From positions 1-30,719 of the forward strand of contig CAZSZS010000016.1 in the NCBI GenBank assembly GCA_964611275.1: a stretch of 30,719 nt of DNA, given 5' to 3'. Both the position numbers and the translations under genes were made by a program. A model generated the notes under the pieces. That model did not search any database. It saw nothing but the letters and a program-made list of their open reading frames with translations, and was not told the origin of the DNA. Below are positions 1 through 6,923 of this stretch, one piece after another. Position 1 is the first letter of the stretch. The number at the start of each line of letters is the position of its first letter. Source of the DNA: WJMT01 sp964611275. GTDB lineage: Bacteria > Acidobacteriota > Aminicenantia > Aminicenantales > Aminicenantaceae.

Positions 1-135
1 AAAAAGGCACATATAAAGATGGTTTTTTTCATTTGTCCCTCTCATTAGAGATTTGATCTTAGTTATTCATAAGAAAAGAGTGTATTTATATTATTATTTT
101 CTTTTCAAGGATATTCAAGATTTTTTATAATTATG

Positions 136-376
136 GGGGACGCTCCATAAGGTACCACCCAATATTACTGAATCCGTTGGATATTAAAAAAATATTCAAG
201 ATTGTTTCCCTCTGAAATATTCCCATTTAATACACCACCGCAATCCTGCAGACGCAACTCCCTCTATATAGAGTTAGTTCTGACGAGGCAAGACAAGGGA
301 AGCTTGCATTCTGGTAGTAAGCCGCGTACATAAATACGGGGTTCTGAACTAGGGTGGTACCTAATGGGATGTCCCC
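136..376. repeat. MITE-like element: 25-bp imperfect inverted repeats around about 190 bp
   Basis: The left arm is 136-160 and the right arm 352-376. Reading the right arm as its reverse complement, 21 of 25 positions agree, including ggggac at the outer end and aggtaccaccc at the inner end. The interior has no credible ORF. It holds a palindrome (ctctatatagag, about 264-275). The outer edge lies 3 bp from the stop codon of the M64 gene. A short non-autonomous mobile element or REP-like unit fits best; a long transcribed hairpin is the alternative. No transposase is present, so the family is unknown. The flank 1-135 is AT-rich and shows nothing except a 12-bp direct repeat (atattcaagatt at 111-122 and 192-203). 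Confidence 0.55.
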
Positions 377-379
377 ATA

Positions 380-1849
380 TCAGTGGCTGAGGTGATCGAT
401 GATGCGGAGGATAGCTTCTTCACTTACAGGGCCGTATTCACCGTTAGAGAACATGCCGACATGAACTTCTGAGCGGAAAAGGCCTTTAGGGGAATATCCA
501 GCTCCTTCGAACACTCCGATTTTCCCTTTGTATTTATCTTGATATTTTAGGAGCACTTTTTTGATTTCCATATTGATCTGCTCTAATGTGGAATTGAGAT
601 CTTCCTGAACTTTCCTTATCTCAACCTCTGAGTCTTGATTTTGTTCAAGGGAAGAGATCCGCTGCTTTGCCTTGTTGGCTGCCTCTTTCTTTTTCTTTTC
701 CAGGACTTCTATTTCTTCCTGGCCCCAGGGGGTGGGTATGGGTATCCCCGGAGTGAGCAGGTGCTTCCATTTGATGTGTTCCGGATTGAGAAGGGCTGTT
801 ATATTGGGCTCATACGGTTCGACTCCGGGAGGGTAAAATTCATTGTACGCCACACTTGATGTGAAGTATTCATCTGCGAGATCAGCAAATCCGTGGCCGA
901 ACTCATGCATCAGGGTTTGCTCGCTCCTCTCATCGTCTGATGTGAAGATAGTATAGTCATTATAGATGCCGCCGCCCCCGTATCTTGAAGTGCTGGCCAT
1001 GGCAATGATTGTGTCGTAGGGCATTTTAGATGCGATATCTCTGAGTGTCTTGGTGTCATCGATGAGAAGATATCTGGGTGTGTTCAGAGCATTATAAGAG
1101 GAGTCGAGAACGGTGTTTTTGAATATTCCTTTAGTCGGTTCGTCCGTCCCTCTTTGCTTCGAAGCCCGGAAAACGCCGGATACATTGAATCTTCCCCTAT
1201 GGCTTTGAAAGGGCTCTGCTCTGAAGATGACTTGTGTGAAACGGTCGACATCTTTTTTGAATTTCTCCCAGTCTTCGGCCTTATATCCTTCTGCGATGAA
1301 AACGATATCCACTTTGTCGTGAGGGTCTCCGTTTTCTATTGACTTATAGATGCGGTCATCTGTATTGGGTTCTTCATTGATGATATTTTCATCCCGGGGA
1401 TCGATATTTATCACAAACTGCGGACAGAGAAGATTGTTTCTGTCCCTTACTTCTATGATGAACAGAAAGGGATATTTCGGATAAGGAATGAGAGCTGTTT
1501 GAAGGTATGTTTTTTTGATATTGTTTTTTGCATCACCCGTGGTTCTGTATTCTCCAAATATGGTAGCAAAACCCCTTGAATAAAGAAGACGGTTCGTAGC
1601 CTTATCCACTATTTTGACATAGTACATCCCCGAATTCATGGCATCGATGGTCTTTTCCGGGTTTCCTGCCCATTTAGGATATTTATAGATCTGGTCAATG
1701 GAAACATATGTTTCGTCCGAATCTCCGGTCTGAAAAAAATCAATGCGCATGGTGTGGTCCGTAAAATAGGACTCAAAGGGAATGGCCTCTGATATCAGTA
1801 ACGCAGAGGCAAAGAAGAAGGTAAGAAGAAAAATACTTGTTTTTTTCAT
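380..1849 (-). CDS. Secreted M64-family (IgA peptidase-like) zinc metallopeptidase
   Basis: A 489-residue protein with an N-terminal signal peptide (MKKTSIFLLTFFF...). An N-terminal beta-rich region of roughly 150 residues, as in the M64 N-terminal domain, precedes the catalytic region. The zinc site is HEFGHGFADLADEY near residue 315 (HExGH with a downstream Asp/Glu). Around residues 385-445 lies a strongly charged, Lys/Glu-rich predicted coiled coil. It should hydrolyse proteins or peptides outside the inner membrane. The frame is open to 1990, but I start at 1849: this ATG has an agggag Shine-Dalgarno sequence, begins a clean signal peptide, and lies just downstream of a TATAAT-like -10. 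The stop codon almost touches the inverted-repeat element at 136-376. The substrate is unknown; family assignment is secure from the motif and order of regions. Confidence 0.88.
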   Translation of the reverse strand: MKKTSIFLLTFFFASALLISEAIPFESYFTDHTMRIDFFQTGDSDETYVSIDQIYKYPKWAGNPEKTIDAMNSGMYYVKIVDKATNRLLYSRGFATIFGEYRTTGDAKNNIKKTYLQTALIPYPKYPFLFIIEVRDRNNLLCPQFVINIDPRDENIINEEPNTDDRIYKSIENGDPHDKVDIVFIAEGYKAEDWEKFKKDVDRFTQVIFRAEPFQSHRGRFNVSGVFRASKQRGTDEPTKGIFKNTVLDSSYNALNTPRYLLIDDTKTLRDIASKMPYDTIIAMASTSRYGGGGIYNDYTIFTSDDERSEQTLMHEFGHGFADLADEYFTSSVAYNEFYPPGVEPYEPNITALLNPEHIKWKHLLTPGIPIPTPWGQEEIEVLEKKKKEAANKAKQRISSLEQNQDSEVEIRKVQEDLNSTLEQINMEIKKVLLKYQDKYKGKIGVFEGAGYSPKGLFRSEVHVGMFSNGEYGPVSEEAILRIIDHLSH

Positions 1850-1876
1850 TACAGACTCCCTGTTTGTTTTGAGATT

Positions 1877-1882
1877 ATTATA
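1877..1882 (-). promoter_or_regulatory. Probable -10 box (TATAAT) of the M64 gene
   Basis: On the - strand the sequence reads TATAAT, ending 27 bp before the ATG at 1849. No good -35 lies at the usual spacing, only an AT-rich tract. Its position supports starting the M64 gene at 1849 rather than at 1990. Confidence 0.45.
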
Positions 1883-2117
1883 GTGTTTTTGAACGCTTTT
1901 TAAAAACTTTGATGTCATTTTTTTAAGTGTAAGTTTGCTGCAGTTAAAAATTAAAGACAAGCAAGATAAAAGGATGATGGATATTGCCAAAAATTTTGAT
2001 ATGGATTAAACTTAAACGACAGAGATGCATACAGGGAAAAACAGCTCACTTCCAAGAGAGGGAAAAACCGCTGTTTGAGAACAGGACAAATATTGAAATA
2101 AAGAGGAGAAATCAAAA

Positions 2118-3173
2118 ATGAAAGGAAGACGGGATGTTTTTGTTTTCTTTTCCATGCTCTTCACTTTTTATTTTTCACTTCCGTGCATGGCTGCATCCCA
2201 GTGGGAGGAGATGGTACTGTACTCCTGTGACAGCAGGATCTTTTACAAGACCACATCAGAACTCGATAATCCTGAGCCCGATCCCTTTGACCCGGGGGCT
2301 TTTTCAGGGGTAAGGATATTTGACGGGGACAGAGGTACTTTCTGGGCAGAGGGTGTTCCGGGAGATGGATCGGGGGAAGCCCTTTTTTTCACTATACCGG
2401 AAAACACAGACACAATAAGCATAATAAACGGGTCTGCGGGGAGTGACGAAGCCTTTTTTAGGAATAACAGGGTCAGGAAGATGCTCGTAAGCCTGTATGT
2501 GGGCGTAAGCCCTGAGGCTCATGTTTCGGAAATGGCTGTTCGGTATTTCGCTTTGAAGTATGACAGGGATTTTGTTATTGAGTTGATAGATACACAGGAT
2601 GAACAGGATTTGGATTTTCCGATGGCGCGGAAGGAATTGATTGCATTCAAAGAAAGTGTCGTGGAACTTTTTAAAAGTGAAATGGAAGCGGAGGTGGGAA
2701 GGCCAGCGGATGCGGTTCATTATATTTTAAGGCTTGAGATACAGGACGTGTATAAGGGTTTGGAAACAGAGGATACCTGCCTTGCTGAGATCAGGATCGA
2801 CGAAGGCTTTGAGTCGATCCGTTCCATTTATGTGAGTGAAGATGAGAGCTCTGTGCTCATGGATACAGATAAAGGGACAGGGATCATAGTTGACCAGGAT
2901 AAGGAAGCGGTTTTCCAGATAATCAACCAAACGGAAGACAACCGGTGGATTATTTGCGTTAAGATGCCCAAAGAGCATGAAGGTCGCATTGAGACTGAGT
3001 ACATTCTCTACAATACAATAGCCGCAAAGAAAATAGATAAAGAGATTTTGGGTGAGTATGTTTCAGACATGTACGGCTTTATTAAAAGGGACGGGAAGCT
3101 ATTTTTGGAGTATTTTAACTCAAGCACTTCAAAAATCGAATACCTGGATCTTGAAGAGGTCGATCTGAGGTAA
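2118..3173 (+). CDS. Exported protein with NADase-type glycan-binding (discoidin-like) domain
   Basis: A 351-residue protein with a signal peptide (MKGRRDVFVFFSMLF..., cleavage near CMAA-S). Residues about 45-125 contain a stretch typical of the NADase-type glycan-binding domain: IFDGDRGTFWAEGVPGDGSG, followed by a beta-strand, INGSAGSDEAFFRNNRVRK and a further strand. The remaining 220 residues are beta-rich and acidic, with repeated strands ending in DLEEVDLR, and I do not recognise them. The Shine-Dalgarno aagaggag sits at a good distance from the ATG. A lectin-like role at the cell envelope is inferred; no catalytic NADase residues are seen. It is followed 97 bp later by the C1 peptidase gene in the same direction, and the two may be co-transcribed. 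Confidence 0.72.
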   Translation: MKGRRDVFVFFSMLFTFYFSLPCMAASQWEEMVLYSCDSRIFYKTTSELDNPEPDPFDPGAFSGVRIFDGDRGTFWAEGVPGDGSGEALFFTIPENTDTISIINGSAGSDEAFFRNNRVRKMLVSLYVGVSPEAHVSEMAVRYFALKYDRDFVIELIDTQDEQDLDFPMARKELIAFKESVVELFKSEMEAEVGRPADAVHYILRLEIQDVYKGLETEDTCLAEIRIDEGFESIRSIYVSEDESSVLMDTDKGTGIIVDQDKEAVFQIINQTEDNRWIICVKMPKEHEGRIETEYILYNTIAAKKIDKEILGEYVSDMYGFIKRDGKLFLEYFNSSTSKIEYLDLEEVDLR

Positions 3174-3270
3174 AGTCAAAGACACAACCTGTCTGTGATT
3201 TGGTCTTTACAGGTCAATGAATATGATAGGAATCGATAGGATTAGGATCGATTGAAGAAAGGAGTTATTT

Positions 3271-4518
3271 ATGAGGAGATTTACAACCATTTTTTCTGTT
3301 ATTTTCTTGCTGGTTTTTGTCCATTTTTCCTTTTTTTCGTGTACTGAACAGGAAAAAACAGTCCAAAAAAAAGTAGTCCAGGTTGGTGAGGAGGAAATCC
3401 AGGAGTGCAGCGAAGCCGTTTATAAGACCAGAGAATTCAGGGGCCGTGAACGCACTTATCTTACGACAGATTTTTCAGAGATCGAGAGACCTTCCTCTCT
3501 GGAGGTGTTTACGTCATATTTTCATAATCCTCCCGTACGCCAGTATTGGACAGGGACCTGCTGGTGTTTTGCCACTACCTCTCTTATGGAATCAGAAGCA
3601 AAGCGTCTTGGAAAAGGGGAAGTAAAGCTTTCTGAGATGTTTACCGTGTACTGGGAGTATGTGGAGAAAGCTCGGTATTATATCCAAAACAAGGGAGACA
3701 TGCACCTCGGCCAGGGTTCTGAACATGATGCGGCGATCGCCCGGATGAAAAAGTATGGAGCTGTTCCTGCCGAGTGCTATACAGGCCTGCTGCCTGGAGA
3801 AACCGAACACAATCATGGTGAATTGTTCCGGGAGATCAGAAATTATCTGGATTTCTGTAAGGAAAACGAATACTGGGATGAAGAGAAAGCTCTTTGTTAC
3901 GTGGAGCAGATACTGAATAAATATATGGGAAAGCCTCCGAACTCCGTCGAGATAGACGGCCGGAGCCTGACTCCTGTGGAATACATGGAAGACGTTCTGC
4001 AGCTTCCTCTTGATGATTATGTGACCTTTATGAGCCTGAAATATCTCCCCTTTTACACACAGGGTGAATACAAAGTGCCTGACAACTGGTGGCACAGCGA
4101 TGTGTACTATAATGTCCCTCTGGATGTGTTCTATGATCTAATCATCCAGGCTTTTGAAAAAGGCTATACCGTAGCCCTGGGCGGTGATGTCTCTGAACCC
4201 GGAACAAGCGGAGAGGAAGACTGTGCCATCATACCATCTTTTGATATTCCGTTTGCATTGATCGATCAGGACAGCCGTGAATACAGATTTGACAACAGGA
4301 GCTCTACGGATGACCATGCCGTTCATGCCGTCGGGCATACAGAAATAAACGGCCGCGACTGGTTTCTGATCAAAGATTCAGGAAGCAGTTCTCAAAGAGG
4401 AAAGTTTAAAGGCTACACTCTCTTCAGGGATGATTATGTGAAGCTCAAGATGCTGACATTTATGGTTCATAAAGATGCGGCTTCAGAAGTCTTGGCTGAG
4501 TTTGAAACATCCGAGTGA
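3271..4518 (+). CDS. Papain-fold C1-family cysteine peptidase, probable lipoprotein
   Basis: A 415-residue protein with a lipoprotein-type signal ending in FFSC (Cys24 would be lipidated; the lipobox is not perfect). The catalytic region matches papain-fold C1 peptidases, closest in style to the C1B aminopeptidase C/bleomycin hydrolase group. The oxyanion Gln is Q91, six residues before Cys97 in GTCWCFATT, the same spacing as in papain. The His is H349 in DDHAVHAVG. The third residue, Asn in papain (KNSWG), is Asp369 here (LIKDSGSS). The insertion between Cys and His is long (about 250 residues). The Shine-Dalgarno is aaaggag. The gene ends 1 bp from the convergent neighbour. Probably an envelope-anchored peptidase that trims peptides for uptake. 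Confidence 0.82.
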   Translation: MRRFTTIFSVIFLLVFVHFSFFSCTEQEKTVQKKVVQVGEEEIQECSEAVYKTREFRGRERTYLTTDFSEIERPSSLEVFTSYFHNPPVRQYWTGTCWCFATTSLMESEAKRLGKGEVKLSEMFTVYWEYVEKARYYIQNKGDMHLGQGSEHDAAIARMKKYGAVPAECYTGLLPGETEHNHGELFREIRNYLDFCKENEYWDEEKALCYVEQILNKYMGKPPNSVEIDGRSLTPVEYMEDVLQLPLDDYVTFMSLKYLPFYTQGEYKVPDNWWHSDVYYNVPLDVFYDLIIQAFEKGYTVALGGDVSEPGTSGEEDCAIIPSFDIPFALIDQDSREYRFDNRSSTDDHAVHAVGHTEINGRDWFLIKDSGSSSQRGKFKGYTLFRDDYVKLKMLTFMVHKDAASEVLAEFETSE

Positions 4519-4519
4519 T

Positions 4520-5257
4520 TCAGAAGTGCAGATACTCAACAGCATCGATTTCCATGTAATAGTCTGCTGAGTGAGGCTTGATGCGTCTTATCGTGTTGGT
4601 GTCTGTATAATCTCTAAATACAAGCCTGATTTTTTGAGTCCTTGAGATTTCTCCGAGTTCGAAAGTCTCGGGGCTTTGAAGGCCGCTTCCGGTTCCTATG
4701 TACTGCCACTCTCCATTCTTATCAGTGACAAAGAGGGCATAGTTCATGGTTGGGGGGAGTATCCCTGACTGCTGCCGCCGGGCATACACAGCTATATCAG
4801 CCCCGTTATGGTTTTCCGCTTCCAGTTCCAGGTCAAGAAAACCGAAATATTCGATCTGTGTAAAGCTGCCATCCGGTTTGTTAAGGGAGGAGGACGGATC
4901 TCTTGCCCCCTCTGTAGTCTCCAGGACCCTTGTCGCGTATCTTTTGCTTCTGCTGTCAAATCCTCTCTGGTCTATCTGATCGGTGTTTTCAGAAGCGATG
5001 ACTCTTGGGCCGGGACTTCTGATATCTGAAGGATTTCTCCTCTCTTTATTATCCTGAGTGGAAGGGGAGGGATTCAAAGTGAGGGCTAATCCTTTTTTAA
5101 CTTTTTTAAGGTCTGCATTGGTCAGGACTATGCTGGACCTTTCACTTAATCGGGCTCTCCTTTCTTTTTCTTTTTGAGCGAGTTCAGCCAGGCTCTGAGG
5201 AAAGGCAAGAGCTGTGCACACGAAGAAACAAAGGGAACCCACAACGATTTTTTTCAT
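4520..5257 (-). CDS. Exported protein of unknown function, C-terminal beta-sandwich-like region
   Basis: A 245-residue protein with a signal peptide (MKKIVVGSLCFFVCTALAFPQ). It continues into a charged helix (LAELAQKEKERRARL), a Pro/Ser/Asp-rich low-complexity linker of about 90 residues, and then a folded C-terminal region from about residue 130. That region is beta-rich, with alternating strands such as DIAVYARRQ, YALFVTDKNGEWQYIGTG and IRLVFRDYTDT, which resembles a galactose-binding or discoidin-like sandwich. This is an inference from pattern, not a family match. The Shine-Dalgarno is aaaggaa. It is divergent from the SH3-M48-cyclase operon and shares its regulatory region. No enzyme motif is visible. 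Confidence 0.7.
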   Translation of the reverse strand: MKKIVVGSLCFFVCTALAFPQSLAELAQKEKERRARLSERSSIVLTNADLKKVKKGLALTLNPSPSTQDNKERRNPSDIRSPGPRVIASENTDQIDQRGFDSRSKRYATRVLETTEGARDPSSSLNKPDGSFTQIEYFGFLDLELEAENHNGADIAVYARRQQSGILPPTMNYALFVTDKNGEWQYIGTGSGLQSPETFELGEISRTQKIRLVFRDYTDTNTIRRIKPHSADYYMEIDAVEYLHF

Positions 5258-5273
5258 ATATATTCCTTTTTAT

Positions 5274-5301
5274 AAGATAAGGCATTCTGCTTTTATGTCA
5301 A
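5274..5301 (-). promoter_or_regulatory. Candidate promoter for the exported protein at 4520-5257
   Basis: On the - strand a perfect TTGACA (-35, 5296-5301) is followed by a 16-bp spacer and TATCTT (-10, 5274-5279). The ATG lies 17 bp beyond the -10, giving a very short leader. Confidence 0.5.
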
Positions 5302-5312
5302 CCTCAGGTTGA
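5298..5312. promoter_or_regulatory. 15-bp perfect palindrome, possible operator
   Basis: TCAACCTCAGGTTGA is an odd palindrome with 7-bp arms around a central C. It overlaps the TTGACA -35 box of the leftward promoter, as expected for a repressor site. Confidence 0.45.
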
Positions 5313-5417
5313 ATTTTGTCTTATCGTCCTCCCTGGTATTATAGCATAAGAAGGATCGTTCTGTTTGGCCCGCATTTTTCTGCGGATAAGCCCTATTGAG
5401 AAGAGTCCAAGTTGATA

Positions 5418-5446
5418 TTGACTGAGGCCTTCTTTCAGTATACTAT
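5418..5446 (+). promoter_or_regulatory. Candidate promoter of the SH3-M48-cyclase-channel operon
   Basis: TTGACT (5418-5423), a 17-bp spacer and TACTAT (5441-5446) form a plausible sigma-70-type promoter. The start of transcription would fall inside the adjacent dyad at 5443-5464. Confidence 0.45.
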
Positions 5447-5464
5447 CATTCATAAGAATGATAG
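5443..5464. promoter_or_regulatory. 22-bp inverted repeat, possible operator
   Basis: CTATCATTC-ataa-GAATGATAG has perfect 9-bp arms around a 4-nt loop and overlaps the proposed -10/+1 of the rightward operon. A second dyad (GTATTTT-att-AAAATAC, 5472-5488) immediately precedes the Shine-Dalgarno of the first gene. There is no T-tract, so a terminator is unlikely. Confidence 0.5.
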
Positions 5465-5499
5465 ATTTGTTGTATTTTATTAAAATACAGGAGGGTTAA

Positions 5500-5985
5500 A
5501 TGAAAAAACCTTCTTTATTGAGGGGGATTTTCATCCTTTTTTTTCTTCTCGTCTCAATCCTGATTGCCAAATCTTTGGTGGTTAAGATAAGGGTTACGCA
5601 TTTAAGAGCAGAGCCCCAGTTTTATGCCCAGTCCCTTGCTGTTTTAAAAGAGGGAGAAAGTGTGGAGCAGCTTGAGACAAAAGAAGGCTGGATAAAAGTA
5701 AAAACTTCTCAGGGACTTACAGGCTGGGTGCATTCAAGTGCTGTCAAACCAAAGGGATTGGCACTGCTTGCCGCAGCGGATTCTCTCAAAACCGATGCGT
5801 CTGCAGATGAGGTGGCGCTGGCAGGAAAAGGATTCAACAAACAGGTGGAAGGAGAGTACAGGGCCAGGAATCCGAACATAAGCTTTGCTATGGTTGATAA
5901 GATGTTGCGGTTGGAAATCTCTCCATCCTCTATCAAAACTTTTCTCGAAAAAGGAAAGTTAGGGGAATTCGGGAGGGAAAAATGA
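5500..5985 (+). CDS. Exported bacterial SH3-domain protein
   Basis: A 161-residue protein with an N-terminal hydrophobic segment (about residues 9-27, signal peptide or anchor). A bacterial SH3 (SH3b) domain covers about residues 27-85, with the characteristic start VTHLRAEPQ, the middle LKEGESVEQLETKEGWIKVK and the closing GLTGWVHSSAVKP. Such domains bind cell-wall peptides or other envelope ligands. The rest is helical and charged, with no known domain. The Shine-Dalgarno aggaggg is strong. The stop codon overlaps the ATG of the M48 gene in an ATGA, so the two are translationally coupled. It is the first gene of the operon that carries the cyclase and channels, so it may belong to an envelope-sensing module. 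Confidence 0.8.
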   Translation: MKKPSLLRGIFILFFLLVSILIAKSLVVKIRVTHLRAEPQFYAQSLAVLKEGESVEQLETKEGWIKVKTSQGLTGWVHSSAVKPKGLALLAAADSLKTDASADEVALAGKGFNKQVEGEYRARNPNISFAMVDKMLRLEISPSSIKTFLEKGKLGEFGREK

Positions 5986-6887
5986 ACAATAAAAAGACTC
6001 TGGTTCTCTTGGCTTTTTGCCTGTTGTGCGTTTTATTTTTTCTTAAATGCTCTATGATGGAGGAAAGCGCCGGGATTTTTGGAAAGGTAAGTAAAATAGT
6101 CACATCCGAAAAAGATACGATTAAAGCAGTGCGATCAGGATTCGGAGACATATCAGAGGAAGAGGAATATTATATCGGCCGAGCTGTAGCGGCAATTATT
6201 TTATCCATGTATCCTGCTTACCAGGACGAGGACCTGACCCGTTATGTCAACAGTGTTGGCATGGCTGTTGTGTATCACTCTGACAGGCCTGAAACTTTTG
6301 CAGGATATCATTTTCTTGTGCTGGATACAGAGGAAGTCAATGCTCTTTCCGCACCCTCAGGTTTTATCTTTATAAGCAGGGGTTTGTTAAAACGATGCAA
6401 AGACGAAGAAACGCTGGGGTGCATTCTGGCTCATGAAGTCGCCCATGTTCAGGAAAAGCACGGTCTTCAGGCGATTAAGAATGCGCGCCTGGTGGATGCG
6501 TTTACCCTTATCGGAGAGAAAGCAATTGAAAAATATGGTCCTGAAAAGCTGGCCAAGCTGACAGATGTGTTTGAGGATGCTTTAGGCGATATAGCAGGAA
6601 ACTTGATAGAAAGGGGATACGACCGGAAATATGAATATGAAGCTGACCGCCTTTCTGTAGAAATAGCAGCGCGGACAGGATATGATCCTAAGGGACTGAT
6701 TGATTTTCTAGAGACAATGAGACAGGATGTTTCTCAGGGTGAGGAAAAAGGATGGTTTAAAACACATCCCAGCGCCGGTGATAGAATAGAGCGCGCCCAA
6801 AAGGAAATATCATCATTGAGTTTTATTCCTGAGAAGGTATCGGCTCGGACAGCAAGGTATGGAAAGGCAGTTCAGAGGCTGCGGTGA
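5982..6887 (+). CDS. M48-family zinc metalloprotease, probable lipoprotein
   Basis: A 301-residue protein with a short lipoprotein-like N terminus (hydrophobic stretch ending FLKC, Cys23). The M48 zinc motif HEVAH lies at about residue 151 (LAHEVAHVQEKHG). The third ligand is the Glu in YEYEADRLSVEIA near residue 221. A downstream THPSAGDRIERA is typical of periplasmic BepA/LoiP-like M48 proteins. Usual M48 length for a secreted form without a TPR tail. It should act in the periplasm on misfolded or envelope proteins. It overlaps the SH3 gene by 4 bp (ATGA) and is followed 33 bp later by the proposed ATT start of the cyclase, in the same frame after its TGA. Confidence 0.87.
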   Translation: MNNKKTLVLLAFCLLCVLFFLKCSMMEESAGIFGKVSKIVTSEKDTIKAVRSGFGDISEEEEYYIGRAVAAIILSMYPAYQDEDLTRYVNSVGMAVVYHSDRPETFAGYHFLVLDTEEVNALSAPSGFIFISRGLLKRCKDEETLGCILAHEVAHVQEKHGLQAIKNARLVDAFTLIGEKAIEKYGPEKLAKLTDVFEDALGDIAGNLIERGYDRKYEYEADRLSVEIAARTGYDPKGLIDFLETMRQDVSQGEEKGWFKTHPSAGDRIERAQKEISSLSFIPEKVSARTARYGKAVQRLR

Positions 6888-6908
6888 TCGGCTTTATTTC
6901 CCCTAAGC

Positions 6909-6923
6909 GGAGAGGGAACCATT
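6909..6923 (+). promoter_or_regulatory. Shine-Dalgarno and ATT start of the cyclase
   Basis: ggagaggg at 6909-6916 lies 4 nt before ATT 6921. The frame is open back to the M48 TGA at 6885-6887 and contains no ATG, GTG or TTG before GTG 7011. This site therefore decides the N terminus. Confidence 0.5.

Noticed and set aside
352..376. gggtggtacc resembles the T-box antiterminator core (UGGNACC).
   Set aside because: It is the exact partner of an inverted copy at 136-160, no specifier stem or terminator follows, and the adjacent gene is an M64 peptidase read in the other direction.
1850..1990. N-terminal extension of the M64 gene to an upstream ATG at 1990.
   Set aside because: It would place 47 residues before a clean signal peptide and start upstream of a TATAAT-like -10.
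6885..6923. Possible fusion of M48 and cyclase by readthrough of the TGA at 6885.
   Set aside because: Same frame, but M48 ends at a normal length, the intervening 11 codons are not protein-like, and a Shine-Dalgarno precedes the ATT.
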